The notes under the pieces are model-generated. The model searched no databases and was not told the origin of the DNA. It was given only the letters and a program-made list of their open reading frames with translations. Both the position numbers and the translations under genes were made by a program. Below are positions 27,064 to 36,485 of a stretch of 64,000 bases of DNA, piece by piece. Positions within the stretch are counted from its first letter, which is position 1; each line of letters begins with the position of its first letter. Origin of the DNA: Deltaproteobacteria bacterium (lineage in GTDB: Bacteria > UBA10199 > JACPAL01); contig JACPAK010000001.1 in assembly GCA_016180845.1 (NCBI GenBank), positions 609,707 to 673,706 of the forward strand. Reading direction: 5' to 3'.

Positions 27064-28245
27064 ATGCCTTTGATACCGCCTTTCCTGACGGTTCCGGACG
27101 AGGCAGTTAATTTCCTGAGTCACCCTGTCGATTATATCCAAGGCAACTACAATCAAAAGGCAGCCAATGACTCTGATTATGGCTTGCGTGACCGTCCTCG
27201 TACCGTTGGTCGTATCGCTACCGGTGTAGCGATTTTTGGAATCGGTTATGGACTTTTTCATCTAGCGAACGGTGCCTATGTCGATGCGAATGTCCGATGG
27301 GGTTTGCTGTTCGGGAAGTTAGTTCGGGCCCCATTTAGTTCTCAAGTCCGTGGGGCATTGCAAGTTCACTTGAGAGAGACCCATATTCCGTTTCAGCGTT
27401 CGATGGCCTGGTTTGGACTCTATCTGTTTTATTTCCTCTCAACTCGGGTCATCATGGAGTGTGCTGGTATCAGTCGTGCCCGGGGAGGGGATGGGTCTGT
27501 GCTGAGCTGCATCAACCCAACTCATTGGCGTTGGAATGAGATCAATACGAGTCTGATCGTTGCCGATGCGGCCCAGGCTGGTTACCTGGCCCCCCTTTCC
27601 CAAATGACAGGGCCACCGGTCTTCAAGATGGTGGAAAAGATTTCGAAGGAATTGGGAGTGGCGATCGACATTCGAAAGACAAGCCCGGTGAGGTGGTTCC
27701 CATGGTTGAAGAAAATTCCGGTGTTGGGTGTTTTTGGCAAGCCAGGTGTCCTGCTCCGTCTGGTTGTGTTGACAGTTTTGGGAGGGATTACCGGTGGTCT
27801 TGTTAATGTTATTCGCAAGGTGATGATCGGATATTCCGATAAGGAGGTCTTGAAAACAACCTTCTGGAGGTCTTTTGTCACACCGTTGCCAGGTCGGATC
27901 GCCTATCTTTATCTGAATTCAAAGGGGAAGGGGCATATTTCGGGTTATGCCTATGATGTGATTGGACTTGCCCTCGTTCTTTATTTTGAGATGCCCAATA
28001 TGATGAGGGAATCAGGGTCTCAATACTACCGTTTTGTTGCGCAGCGGTATTTTTATTCGACAGACAACGGATATCGCTCCGAGAGGCGTCGAGAGATGAA
28101 AGAGATCGAGGTGGGGCTCTCGCGTCCTGTCGAAGATCCGGAACTTGCCGATCTTTTTCGAAGAGAACGCGAGAGGATTTCAGAGATCAAGAGGGAGTAT
28201 TTTATGAGTGATTTACCTTCTTCCCGAAGAAACGAAGAATCATGA
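27064..28245 (+). CDS. hypothetical membrane protein
   Basis: The 393-residue protein has hydrophobic segments near residues 50-70, 118-135, 222-245 and 300-312 and a charged C-terminus rich in Arg and Glu. No domain is recognised. It is divergent from the kinase/deaminase gene, and its last 44 bases overlap the end of the antiporter gene on the other strand. The protein at 37910 has a similar mix of membrane segments and Arg-rich tail, without clear homology. Confidence 0.6.
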   Translation: MPLIPPFLTVPDEAVNFLSHPVDYIQGNYNQKAANDSDYGLRDRPRTVGRIATGVAIFGIGYGLFHLANGAYVDANVRWGLLFGKLVRAPFSSQVRGALQVHLRETHIPFQRSMAWFGLYLFYFLSTRVIMECAGISRARGGDGSVLSCINPTHWRWNEINTSLIVADAAQAGYLAPLSQMTGPPVFKMVEKISKELGVAIDIRKTSPVRWFPWLKKIPVLGVFGKPGVLLRLVVLTVLGGITGGLVNVIRKVMIGYSDKEVLKTTFWRSFVTPLPGRIAYLYLNSKGKGHISGYAYDVIGLALVLYFEMPNMMRESGSQYYRFVAQRYFYSTDNGYRSERRREMKEIEVGLSRPVEDPELADLFRRERERISEIKREYFMSDLPSSRRNEES

Positions 28246-29776
28246 AAAGGGCCATGCTTCCGATACCGACAAGAAGGTAGGGAGAAGCTCCATGCCCTGC
28301 CGAAATCAGTGCTATCATGCTGATGACTCCTGCGAGGACCGCATATGGCATCTGGGTCCTGACATGGTCGATGTGGTCGCAGCCGGAGGTCATTGAGCTC
28401 ATGACTGTCGTATCTGAAATGGGTGAGCAATGATCGCCAAAAACGGCACCTGCGAGGACCGAGCTGACAGCAGAGTAGAGAAAGTTTTGGGCATCCACGG
28501 GGTTTAGACCTGCTGATTGTGCCATTGCCCACGCCAGGGGTGTCGTCAGAGGCATCACCACTGCCATTGTTCCCCAGCTCGTGCCGGTGGCAAAACTGAT
28601 CAAACAGGAGAGCAAAAAAATAAGGAAGGGGAGCCATCCATAAGAGATCTTGCCTGTGAGGGCCCCGACAACGAAATCAGCGGTTTTAAGCTCCTGGGTC
28701 ACACCGGCCAGTGACCAGGCGAGAAGAAGGATTAGACAGGCGAGCAGCATTGATCGGATACCGCCAAACCAGGCCTCCATTGCCTCTTTCAAAGTAAGGA
28801 TTCGTTGTCCGATTGAGAGCAGAATGGCGATCGCGCAGCCGGAGAGCGATGACCAGAAGAGGGCATCGCTGGAGGAGGAGTTGGCGAGGATATTGCGAAG
28901 CGTCCTTTCGCCTCCCTGCTGGGTAAGTGTGTTTAGCCCCGTGATGTAAAGACCGATCAGGGTGATCACGATAACAGCTCCAACAGGGATACAGGCGTTG
29001 TACCAACGCTTTGGGATATGGGGCGCGACAGCGATCTCTTTTGACTCTGTCAAATCAGAGGCAGGCTCGGCACCATCGCGGAGAAGCTTTCCTGTTGTTC
29101 GGGCACGAATTTCTGCCTTGGCCATGCCTCCGATATCACGATTGAGCGCGATCATGATCCCCATCAGAATGATCGTGAAGATCGGATAGAAACGATACGG
29201 AATGCTCCAGAGGAAGATGGAAAAGGGATCCTGGGCAAATCCTGTCCCTTGAAGGGAATCTCGAATAACGCCGATCTCAAATCCGACCCATGTTGAAATG
29301 AATAGACAGGCAACAGGAGCGGATGTTGCATCGACAAGAAACGATAATTTTTCCCGTGAAATTTTGAGTCGATCGGTGATCGGACGCATTGTATTTCCCA
29401 CGATGAGTGTATTGGCGTAATCGTCAAAGAAGATCAGGATACCGAGGAGATAGGTGACGAGTTGACCACGTTGTGCCGTCGTTGCAAAACGTGTTACCAC
29501 TTTAACCAGTCCTGCCGTTCCTCCATTTTTGGTAATCAAACCAGCCATTCCTCCGAGCATCATTGTAAAAATCAGGATGGCAGCATGATCGGGATCGGCC
29601 AAAGCCGGTTTGACGTAATGATCCAGAGTCATTAGAAAAGAGACGATCGGGTTATAATGATAGACAAAAAAACTTCCTAACCAGATGCCGGCAAAGAGGG
29701 AGAGAACTACCTGTCGGGTGATAAGAGAAAGAAGGATTGCAAAAAAAGGAGGGAGGATGCTGAACCATTCGGGCAT
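28202..29776 (-). CDS. NhaC-type Na+/H+ antiporter family protein
   Basis: The 524-residue protein has about 11-13 transmembrane helices and the conserved segments FFDDYANTLIVG, ATSAPVACLFISTWVG and SFATGTSWGTMAV, and FGDHCSPISDTTVMSS near the C-terminus, typical of the YuiF/NhaC superfamily of sodium/proton or metabolite exchangers. The ATG at 29776 has an upstream ribosome site (AGAGGG). A perfect hairpin lies between it and the divergent dcd gene. The substrate cannot be fixed from sequence alone. Confidence 0.85.
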   Translation of the reverse strand: MPEWFSILPPFFAILLSLITRQVVLSLFAGIWLGSFFVYHYNPIVSFLMTLDHYVKPALADPDHAAILIFTMMLGGMAGLITKNGGTAGLVKVVTRFATTAQRGQLVTYLLGILIFFDDYANTLIVGNTMRPITDRLKISREKLSFLVDATSAPVACLFISTWVGFEIGVIRDSLQGTGFAQDPFSIFLWSIPYRFYPIFTIILMGIMIALNRDIGGMAKAEIRARTTGKLLRDGAEPASDLTESKEIAVAPHIPKRWYNACIPVGAVIVITLIGLYITGLNTLTQQGGERTLRNILANSSSSDALFWSSLSGCAIAILLSIGQRILTLKEAMEAWFGGIRSMLLACLILLLAWSLAGVTQELKTADFVVGALTGKISYGWLPFLIFLLSCLISFATGTSWGTMAVVMPLTTPLAWAMAQSAGLNPVDAQNFLYSAVSSVLAGAVFGDHCSPISDTTVMSSMTSGCDHIDHVRTQMPYAVLAGVISMIALISAGHGASPYLLVGIGSMALFMILRFFGKKVNHS

Positions 29777-29809
29777 CTTTCCCTCTGCTAACGTGGTCAC
29801 TCCGAAGTG

Positions 29810-29837
29810 GCAACCCTTTTTTAGCGAAAAGGGTTGC
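29810..29837. repeat. perfect 11-base-pair hairpin between nhaC-type gene and dcd
   Basis: GCAACCCTTTT and its exact complement enclose a 6-base loop. It sits in the divergent intergenic region with no U-tract after it, so an operator or repeat remnant is more likely than a terminator. Confidence 0.6.
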
Positions 29838-29893
29838 AGTCTGTTTCGAAGAAGGCGTATAGGAGCGGGCGTTCCAAAATGAAGGAGACACTT

Positions 29894-30475
29894 ATGGGTA
29901 TTAAGCCAGACAAATGGATCCGACAGATGGCGCTTGAGGCGAAGATGATCGAACCTTTTGCGGAGTCTCAAGTCAAGAAGCCGGAGCATGGGAATCTTCC
30001 AAAAAACGTGATCTCGTATGGTCTTTCCTCCTACGGATACGACATTCGTGTCTCTGATGAGTTCAAGATCTTCAATAACAAGGCAACCGGTCTGATCGAC
30101 CCAAAAAATATGGATCCAAACGCCTTCTATGATCTCAAGGGAGAGGTTTGTGTGATTCCGCCGAACTCCTTTGTCCTCGCAAAGAGCCTCGAATATTTCA
30201 GGATTCCCCGGAATGTCCTGACGATCTGCTTTGGCAAGTCAACATATGCCCGTTGTGGCGTGATCGCGAATGTGACCCCTTTCGAACCGGAATGGGAAGG
30301 ACATGTGACGATTGGCATCTCAAATACCACACCGCTTCCTGCGAAAATCTACGCGGGAGAGGGGATCGCCCAAGTTCTCTTTATTGAGGCGGATGAAACC
30401 TGTGCCATCTCTTACAAGGATAAGAAGGGGAAATACCAATCCCAAAAAGAGATTACACTAGCGCGATCTGGGTAA
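29894..30475 (+). CDS. dcd: dCTP deaminase
   Basis: The 193-residue protein has the dUTPase-fold motifs of dCTP deaminase: [37 protein letters not shown] and [10 protein letters not shown]. It converts dCTP to dUTP, feeding dTMP synthesis. Start 29894 is set by the ribosome site AAGGAG upstream. Its 3' end overlaps hisH on the other strand by 23 bases. A second pyrimidine deaminase (dCMP) lies 3 kb upstream. Confidence 0.94.
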   Translation: MGIKPDKWIRQMALEAKMIEPFAESQVKKPEHGNLPKNVISYGLSSYGYDIRVSDEFKIFNNKATGLIDPKNMDPNAFYDLKGEVCVIPPNSFVLAKSLEYFRIPRNVLTICFGKSTYARCGVIANVTPFEPEWEGHVTIGISNTTPLPAKIYAGEGIAQVLFIEADETCAISYKDKKGKYQSQKEITLARSG

Positions 30476-31076
30476 AGGTCGCAAACGCCTTCAGCAGATC
30501 GAGTCCCACCTTCTGGCTTTTTTCCGGATGGAATTGACAGGCGAAGATAGTGTCCTTCGCGACAGAGGAACAGAACTCCTTCCCATAATCAGTCGTTGTC
30601 ACGATGATCTGCGGATCCTTCGGCACGACATAATAAGAATGCACAAAGTAGACATACGATCCTTCCTGGATATCGGCCAGCAGGGGGAGGCGTCTTTTTT
30701 TGAGAAGCCTGTTCCACCCCATATGAGGGACCTTGTATTTTTTTGAGAGTTTGAAGTGGACGACGCGTCCCGGGAGAATCCCAAGTCCTTTGTGACGGCC
30801 AAACTCTTCGCTCTCTTCAAAGAGAAGCTGGAATCCGAGACAAATCCCCAGAAAAGGTTTTTTTGACTGGATCGCATCGAGGATCGGGTTGATCAATTTA
30901 TATTTTTTCAAATTCCTCATGCAATCGCCAAAGGCGCCGACGCCTGGGAGAACGACACGATCTGCCTGGGCAATGACTCCTGCATCTGAAGTGATGACAG
31001 ATTCAGCAGCGACGGCATCGAATCCGCGCTTGACGCTCCTGAGATTACCCATTCCATAATCAATAATAGCGATCAC
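30453..31076 (-). CDS. hisH: imidazole glycerol phosphate synthase subunit HisH
   Basis: The 207-residue class I glutamine amidotransferase has the triad Cys79 (GICLGFQ), His183 and Glu185 (QFHPEKS). HisH releases ammonia for HisF in histidine synthesis. It overlaps hisB by four bases as the last gene of the murA-hisD-hisB-hisH run. hisA and hisF do not follow; the convergent dcd gene takes their place. Confidence 0.95.
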   Translation of the reverse strand: MIAIIDYGMGNLRSVKRGFDAVAAESVITSDAGVIAQADRVVLPGVGAFGDCMRNLKKYKLINPILDAIQSKKPFLGICLGFQLLFEESEEFGRHKGLGILPGRVVHFKLSKKYKVPHMGWNRLLKKRRLPLLADIQEGSYVYFVHSYYVVPKDPQIIVTTTDYGKEFCSSVAKDTIFACQFHPEKSQKVGLDLLKAFATFTQIALV

Positions 31077-31660
31077 AAAACCCCTTTTGTTGATGGCACT
31101 CCTTTTACCCTAGGATCGATTTGAGTTGCCATATCGACCGCACGCGCAAACGCCTTGAAAATGGATTCGACAATATGGTGTTTGATTCTTCCATGTTGTA
31201 CCTGAATATGGAGATTAGCACCGGCTGCGTAAACAAAACTCTCGAAAAAATGTTCGACTAATTCCAGATCGAACGTCTTAATCTTTCCTTTCTTGATGGG
31301 ACTTTGATACACGAGACTCGGTCGGCCCGGGAAATCGACAGCGACGGTTGTCAGGGTTTCATCCATCGGGAGGGTGAAGAAACCATAGCGACGGATCCCT
31401 TTTTTATTTCCGAGGGCGGTTTTGATTGCTTCACCGAGTGAAATCCCGACATCTTCGACAAGGTGGTGATCATCGACATCAACATCCCCCAAGGCAGTCA
31501 GTTTCAGATTAAAGAGGCCATGTTTGGCAAAGAGCTCGAGCATGTGATTGAAGAAAGGGATCGGAGTTTTGATTCGGGAGTCCCCTTTTCCATCGAGATC
31601 GATCTCCAGACTGATCGAAGTCTCTTTCGTCTTTCTATCGACCTTGGCGGTTCGTTTCAC
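31073..31660 (-). CDS. hisB: imidazoleglycerol-phosphate dehydratase
   Basis: The 195-residue monofunctional enzyme has the paired metal motifs HMLELFAKHG, DDHHLVEDVG and, in the second half, HFFESFVYAAG and KHHIVESIFKA. It dehydrates IGP in step seven of histidine synthesis. It follows hisD by 10 bases and overlaps hisH. Confidence 0.96.
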   Translation of the reverse strand: MKRTAKVDRKTKETSISLEIDLDGKGDSRIKTPIPFFNHMLELFAKHGLFNLKLTALGDVDVDDHHLVEDVGISLGEAIKTALGNKKGIRRYGFFTLPMDETLTTVAVDFPGRPSLVYQSPIKKGKIKTFDLELVEHFFESFVYAAGANLHIQVQHGRIKHHIVESIFKAFARAVDMATQIDPRVKGVPSTKGVL

Positions 31661-31670
31661 AAAATCCCCC

Positions 31671-32885
31671 TTAACCTATTTTCCGATACCTTGCCAGAAC
31701 AGATTCCGCATGTGCCATCAGCCCCTCAATTTTTGCAAGCTGTATGACTGTTGGCGCCAAATGTTTAAGTCCTTTTTGCGTAACCTCAATGAGACTCGAC
31801 GCCTTCATGAAATCGTAAACGCCGAGCGGTGACGAGAAACGCGCTGTGCCGCTGGTCGGCAAGACATGATTTGGGCCGGCGGCGTAGTCACCGAGCGCAA
31901 CGGGGCTATACGGCCCCAGGAAGATCGCACCGGCATGCTTGATTTTTTTGAGCCACCGCTTTGGATTACGGACACAGAGTTCCAGATGTTCCGGGGCGAT
32001 GTGGTTCGCTCGCTCACACGCCTCTTCCAAATTCTTGACCTTGATTTTTTCGCCATGATTCCAGAAGGCTGTCTCTGCGATCTGTCGACGAGGTGTTCTC
32101 AGAACCTGTCTCTCCACCTCTTTCGACAATTTTTGAATAAAATTCCTGGAGGGAGAAATTAAAATCGGTCTTGCCTCCGGATCATGTTCCGCCTGTGAGA
32201 TCAGGTCAGCCGCGATCCATGAGGGATTGGCGGAATCATCGGCGATAACCACGAGCTCTGTCGGTCCTGCGATCATGTCAATCGCGACCTTGCCAAAGAC
32301 CTGACGTTTTGCCTCGGCGACGAATTGATTCCCGGGACCGACGATCTTGTCGACGGCCGGGATCGCTTTTGTCCCATAGGCCATCGCGGCGATCGCCTGT
32401 GCCCCTCCGATCTTGAAGATGTGATCCACACCTGCCAGATCGGCGGCGACCAGGAGGGCAGGGTGACCATCGCCGTTTGGGAAAGGGGTTGTCATGACGA
32501 TCTCGGAGACCCCGGCGATCTTTGCTGGGATCGCATTCATCAGGACAGTTGAAGGATAAGCGGCGCGCCCTCCAGGGACGTAGATCCCGACACGCTCGAG
32601 CGGCCTCCATCGAAGGCTAAGTTCGATCCCCTCTTTTTTTGTCGTCCAGGAGCGATTTTTTTGCCGGGAATGAAACTCACGAATTCGATCTGCCGCTCTC
32701 TTGAGGGCTTGAATCGTTTGACGATCCAGTTTTCTCCAAGCGTCCCGGCGTTCCCGCTTTGAAACCTCAATATTTTTTGAAGTGACCGAAAAATGATCAA
32801 ACTTTTTTGTACAGGCAAAAAGCGCTCGGTCCCCCTCGCGACGGAGGTTATGGATGATCGCCCGAACTATTTTTTCAACATTCAT
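31671..32885 (-). CDS. hisD: histidinol dehydrogenase, short N-terminus
   Basis: The 404-residue enzyme oxidises histidinol to histidine with NAD. Motifs YVPGGRAAYPS, DKIVGPGNQFVAEAKR, GPTELVVIAD and SQAEHDP are intact. It is some 20-30 residues shorter than usual at the N-terminus, where family members have an extra helix. The ATG at 32885 is the only good start after the murA stop, two bases upstream. hisG, often found between murA and hisD in related gene orders, is missing. Confidence 0.94.
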   Translation of the reverse strand: MNVEKIVRAIIHNLRREGDRALFACTKKFDHFSVTSKNIEVSKRERRDAWRKLDRQTIQALKRAADRIREFHSRQKNRSWTTKKEGIELSLRWRPLERVGIYVPGGRAAYPSTVLMNAIPAKIAGVSEIVMTTPFPNGDGHPALLVAADLAGVDHIFKIGGAQAIAAMAYGTKAIPAVDKIVGPGNQFVAEAKRQVFGKVAIDMIAGPTELVVIADDSANPSWIAADLISQAEHDPEARPILISPSRNFIQKLSKEVERQVLRTPRRQIAETAFWNHGEKIKVKNLEEACERANHIAPEHLELCVRNPKRWLKKIKHAGAIFLGPYSPVALGDYAAGPNHVLPTSGTARFSSPLGVYDFMKASSLIEVTQKGLKHLAPTVIQLAKIEGLMAHAESVLARYRKIG

Positions 32886-32887
32886 GC

Positions 32888-34147
32888 TTAATACTTTACC
32901 TTGATTCGTTTAATTCTCGCCCCGAGCTTGCGAAACTTCTTCTCAATCCTTTCATAACCGCGGTCAATATGATAAACGCGATGGATCTCGGTGATTCCTT
33001 TCGCCATGAGCCCGGCGATGATCAGTGCGGCAGAGGCTCGGAGGTCGGATGCCATAACAGGGGCCCCTGAGAGTCTTGGAACACCCTGAATGATCGCCTT
33101 TCTCCCCTCGATTCGAATATTCGCCCCCATCCTCATCAGTTCCTGTGCGTGGAGAAAACGGTTCTCAAAGATATTTTCAGTGATCACGCTGGTTCCTTTG
33201 GCCATCGTCATGAGCGCCATAAACTGTGCCTGAAAATCAGTGGCAAAACCAGGGAATGGTGCGGTGATCAGATCGACCGCCTTGACCGGCAGATGGCCGA
33301 CGACATGAATCGCATCCGCCTCTTCAGTAATGGTAACACCCGCCTCGCGGAGCTTGAGGATCAACGCCTCGAGATAAGAGGGGGGGATTCTCTGAATCCT
33401 GACATCTCCACCGGTCATCGCAGCGGCGATCAAAAAAGTCCCCGCCTCGATCCGGTCCGCAATGACCTCGTGATCGCACCCTTGTAATTCTTTGACCCCT
33501 TGAATCGTCATGGTGTTGGTTCCGGCACCTTGAATTTCGGCCCCCATCTTGGAGAGCGCCTCGGCGAGATCGGTGACCTCCGGTTCCTGAGCGGCGTTTT
33601 CAATGATCGTCTCGCCATTGGCGAGGACAGCAGCCATCATGACATTTTCAGTTCCGGTAACCGTTACGGTGTCAAAGTGGATTTTTGCTCCATGGAGTTT
33701 CTTTGCCTTGGCGATGACATACCCTTCCTTGATATCAATCTTCGCCCCCATCTGCTCGAACGCCTTCAGGTGGAGATTGATCGGCCGTGCCCCGATGGCG
33801 CATCCGCCGGGCAGAGAAACCTTTGCCTTCTTGACCCGAGCCAGGAGAGGGCCCATGACGAGGACCGAGGCGCGCATCGTTTTAACGAGATCGTAGGTGG
33901 CGGTGTAACTTCGCATGGCATTTGAGGAGATTCGGATCGAGCCCTTTTTTCTCTCGATGACGAGGCCGAGCTTTGAGAGGAGTTTGCAGGTGGTGTTAAT
34001 GTCGCGTAATTCAGGAATCCGACAAAACTGATTCCATCCCTCAGTCAGGATAGAGGAGAAGAGGATCGGTAGTGCGGCATTCTTCGCCCCGCTGACTTCG
34101 ACGGTTCCTTTTAATCGTCGACCACCTTGAATAACAATTTTGTCCAC
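32888..34147 (-). CDS. murA: UDP-N-acetylglucosamine 1-carboxyvinyltransferase
   Basis: The 419-residue enzyme starts peptidoglycan synthesis by transferring enolpyruvate to UDP-GlcNAc. The fosfomycin-target cysteine is Cys116 in LPGGCAIGARPINLHL, and SGAKNAALPI and TDFQAQFMAL are present. The start is GTG 34147. TTGCAG-17-TAAGCA ends 6 bases upstream, consistent with a leaderless transcript. It heads the run that continues into hisD. Confidence 0.96.
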   Translation of the reverse strand: MDKIVIQGGRRLKGTVEVSGAKNAALPILFSSILTEGWNQFCRIPELRDINTTCKLLSKLGLVIERKKGSIRISSNAMRSYTATYDLVKTMRASVLVMGPLLARVKKAKVSLPGGCAIGARPINLHLKAFEQMGAKIDIKEGYVIAKAKKLHGAKIHFDTVTVTGTENVMMAAVLANGETIIENAAQEPEVTDLAEALSKMGAEIQGAGTNTMTIQGVKELQGCDHEVIADRIEAGTFLIAAAMTGGDVRIQRIPPSYLEALILKLREAGVTITEEADAIHVVGHLPVKAVDLITAPFPGFATDFQAQFMALMTMAKGTSVITENIFENRFLHAQELMRMGANIRIEGRKAIIQGVPRLSGAPVMASDLRASAALIIAGLMAKGITEIHRVYHIDRGYERIEKKFRKLGARIKRIKVKY

Positions 34148-34153
34148 TGAGGG

Positions 34154-34182
34154 TGCTTAACAGCTATTTTTTTGAGCTGCAA
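34154..34182 (-). promoter_or_regulatory. possible promoter of murA-hisDBH
   Basis: On the minus strand TTGCAG (34182-34177), 17 bases, TAAGCA (34159-34154), 6 bases, then GTG. The boxes are weak but the spacing matches the other leaderless-type promoters in the window. Confidence 0.35.
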
Positions 34183-34192
34183 CCCTCTCAAA

Positions 34193-34288
34193 TTACGGAG
34201 AGGTCAGTCTTTCGAAGAGGATATCTTCCAAATCCCTGCGGCTATCGAGGAGACTCAAGAGCTGAACGACGTTTCCCTGGATGTCCTT
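34193..34288 (-). pseudogene. remnant of a RelE/ParE-type toxin (C-terminal part only)
   Basis: The frame encodes KDIQGNVVQLLSLLDSRRDL followed by EDILFERL and a stop. This is the pattern of the last strands and helix of RelE/ParE toxins (xGNxVxxLxxLxxRRD). It begins within the stop codon of the small antitoxin-like gene and has no start, so most of the toxin appears to be deleted. Confidence 0.5.
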
Positions 34289-34436
34289 ATGAGACTAATT
34301 TTTGGAGCTTTTTCTCGAGTCGGTTAAAAAGGGTCTGGTGATCGACCGATCTTCCCGCCTCGGCATCCAGAACCCCCTGCGAAATGAGTTTTAAAAGCAG
34401 GAGAATTTTCTTAATGTCTTCTGGTGATTTAGACAC
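34287..34436 (-). CDS. small antitoxin-like protein, probably orphaned
   Basis: The 49-residue protein (start GTG 34436, uncertain) ends with QGVLDAEAGRSVDHQTLFNR, matching the toxin-binding tails of many RelB/ParD/CopG antitoxins (D-x-x-x-GR-x-V-x-H). The N-terminal DNA-binding part is short or lost. A toxin fragment follows directly. Together they account for most of the 351-base gap between prmC and murA; the rest of the gap shows nothing else. Confidence 0.5.
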   Translation of the reverse strand: MSKSPEDIKKILLLLKLISQGVLDAEAGRSVDHQTLFNRLEKKLQKLVS

Positions 34437-34498
34437 GATACTCAATAAGGTGCTGAATTCGGTCCTTATTGTAAAGGTGAAAAGCTATGGACTGGAAT

Positions 34499-35401
34499 TC
34501 AGCATAGGGGTTTTTGTAGCTTTTTAGCTACAGAGATCCGATCATGGCCGGATAGATCTTTTTTTACCCCCTGAAAATCAAGCGATGTCTGTTCGTGTAT
34601 GAGGTTGGCAATTGCTTTTCCCTGATCCTCACCGATCTCCAAGAGGAGATAAGCGCCATCATTTAGAAAACGAGGTGTCTCTGTGAGTATTTGGCGGATA
34701 GTTTGAAGACCGTCGTTTCCGCCGTCCAGCGCCTTCCGCGGTTCAAAATCCCTGACCTCCGGTTGCAGCGATTCTAATTCTCTCGAAGGGATGTACGGAG
34801 GATTTGAAACGATCAGGTCGAATCGTCGCCCTTCAGCTTCAAAAACCCTCCAGGGAGCGATGTCAGACAGGAGGAATTCAATCTGACGATCAACCTCATG
34901 CCGTCGGGCGTTTTCTTTGGCAATCTCGAGCGCCTCTTTCGAGCTGTCGGTTGCGGTGATTTTTGCTTCAGGGAGGTTTTTTGCTAAGGTAATAGCAATA
35001 CAGCCGGAGCCGGTTCCAATGTCCAAGACTGAAAATCCCCCCTCACCCCCCTTTTTCAAAGTGGGGTAATACGCTATTGCCTCTTCCACCAACAACTCGG
35101 TTTCTGGTCTCGGGATTAGCACCTCCGGTGTGACTTTGAACTTCAGTCCATAGAATTCCGTTTCGCCGATGATGTATTGAAGCGGCTCCCGTTTCGATCT
35201 CCTTTGGATCAACTCCTTGAATTTCGCCAAATCCTTCTCCGCGATCGTTCTCTCGTGGTTCGTGTAGAGGTCGATCCGTTTACACTTTAGAAGATGGGCC
35301 AGCAAAAGCTCGGCATCAAGGCGTGGATTAGGAACACCGGCTTTTTCAAAATACCCTTTTGTCCATTGAATTAGTTTGAGGGTTGTCCAGGGTTCAGACA
35401 T
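34499..35401 (-). CDS. prmC: peptide chain release factor N5-glutamine methyltransferase
   Basis: The 300-residue methyltransferase has the SAM loop [15 protein letters not shown] and the catalytic NPPY ([10 protein letters not shown]). It methylates the GGQ glutamine of release factors, and its start overlaps the end of prfA by eight bases, so enzyme and substrate are co-expressed. Between the N-terminal domain and the SAM loop, a C-rich repeat adds the segment [10 protein letters not shown] in frame. Confidence 0.95.
   Translation of the reverse strand: MSEPWTTLKLIQWTKGYFEKAGVPNPRLDAELLLAHLLKCKRIDLYTNHERTIAEKDLAKFKELIQRRSKREPLQYIIGETEFYGLKFKVTPEVLIPRPETELLVEEAIAYYPTLKKGGEGGFSVLDIGTGSGCIAITLAKNLPEAKITATDSSKEALEIAKENARRHEVDRQIEFLLSDIAPWRVFEAEGRRFDLIVSNPPYIPSRELESLQPEVRDFEPRKALDGGNDGLQTIRQILTETPRFLNDGAYLLLEIGEDQGKAIANLIHEQTSLDFQGVKKDLSGHDRISVAKKLQKPLC
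35034..35069. repeat. C-rich repeat inside prmC
   Basis: A run of C tracts (CCCCCCTCACCCCCCTTTTT) followed by CAAAGTGGGG forms an imperfect inverted repeat. It resembles intergenic repeats of the type CCCCCTTTTT-CAAAGGGGG found in many bacterial genomes, but here it is read through in the minus-strand frame. Confidence 0.5.
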
Positions 35402-36458
35402 GACCCTTCAAAGCCTCGGTTTGATAATAGGTTCTTAGCGGTTGGATAATATCCTGCAGACGTCCCTCTAAAATCCGATCGAGTTGATGCAGAGTAAGCC
35501 CGATTCGGTGATCGGTTATTCTATTTTGTGGGAAGTTGTAGGTACGAATTTTTTCGCTTCGATCTCCAGAACCGACCATCGCCTTTCGTGACGATCGCCG
35601 TTCGGCATTTTGTTTTTCTTCTTCGATCTCGTGGAGCCGGGCCCGTAGAATCTTCATCGCCTTCGCTTTGTTTTTTATTTGGCTTCGCTCATCGCGACAA
35701 ACCACAACAAGCCCTGAAGGGGAATGCGTGATACGGACTGCCGAATCCGTAGTATTCACCCCCTGACCACCTGGGCCGGATGCGCGAAACACATCGATCT
35801 TCAGCTCGCTTTCATTGATTTGGATATCGACATCTTCCACCTCTGGAAGAACGGCAACTGTCACGGCTGACGTATGAATCCTTCCTTGTTGTTCCGTTTT
35901 CGGGACGCGTTGGACCCGATGGATTCCACCTTCGTACTTGAGATCGCTGTAAACATTCTGACCCGAGATGAGCAGGATAATCTCTTTAAATCCTCCAATC
36001 CCGGTAGGGCTCGAATCCATAACCTCCACATGCCAGCCACGGCTTTCGGCATAACGGCTGTACATCCGAAGGAGATCAGCAGCGAACAATGCCGCCTCAT
36101 CTCCTCCCGTTCCAGCGCGGATCTCGAGAAAGATATTTTTTTCGTCGTTCGGATCTTTGGGAAGCAGCAGGACTTTGAGCGTCTGTTCTGTCCTGAGCTT
36201 TTCCTCCTCGAGTCGAATCAGCTCTTCTTTTGCCATCCGTCGGATCTCATCATCTTTTTCTTCCAGGAGTTTTTTTGCCTCCTCTAGCTCCTGAATCGTC
36301 TTCTTGTAGCGTCTGAAGTTTTCAACAAGAAGAATCAGGGCTGACCGTTCCTTCGAGAGTTTTTGGTAAAGGGTTTGATTTTGAAGAATGCTGGGATCCG
36401 CCAACTTTTTTTCAAGCTCGACAAACTTCTTTTCTATTTCTTCTAATTTTTTGAGCAT
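35394..36458 (-). CDS. prfA: peptide chain release factor 1
   Basis: The 354-residue protein has the catalytic GGQ ([13 protein letters not shown]), and a domain order and length typical of RF1, which ends translation at UAA and UAG. The stop-codon recognition tripeptide region falls in the [20 protein letters not shown] segment. It lies downstream of rpmE and is coupled to prmC. Confidence 0.95.
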   Translation of the reverse strand: MLKKLEEIEKKFVELEKKLADPSILQNQTLYQKLSKERSALILLVENFRRYKKTIQELEEAKKLLEEKDDEIRRMAKEELIRLEEEKLRTEQTLKVLLLPKDPNDEKNIFLEIRAGTGGDEAALFAADLLRMYSRYAESRGWHVEVMDSSPTGIGGFKEIILLISGQNVYSDLKYEGGIHRVQRVPKTEQQGRIHTSAVTVAVLPEVEDVDIQINESELKIDVFRASGPGGQGVNTTDSAVRITHSPSGLVVVCRDERSQIKNKAKAMKILRARLHEIEEEKQNAERRSSRKAMVGSGDRSEKIRTYNFPQNRITDHRIGLTLHQLDRILEGRLQDIIQPLRTYYQTEALKGHV

Positions 36459-36485
36459 AGTGCGTCAGAAGGCTTTTTCGCACTA
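36458..36485 (-). promoter_or_regulatory. hairpin joining the rpmE stop and prfA start
   Basis: TAGTGCG and CGCACTA pair across 14 bases and include the rpmE stop codon and the first base of the prfA start codon. It could modulate prfA translation. No -10/-35 pair was found here. Confidence 0.35.
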
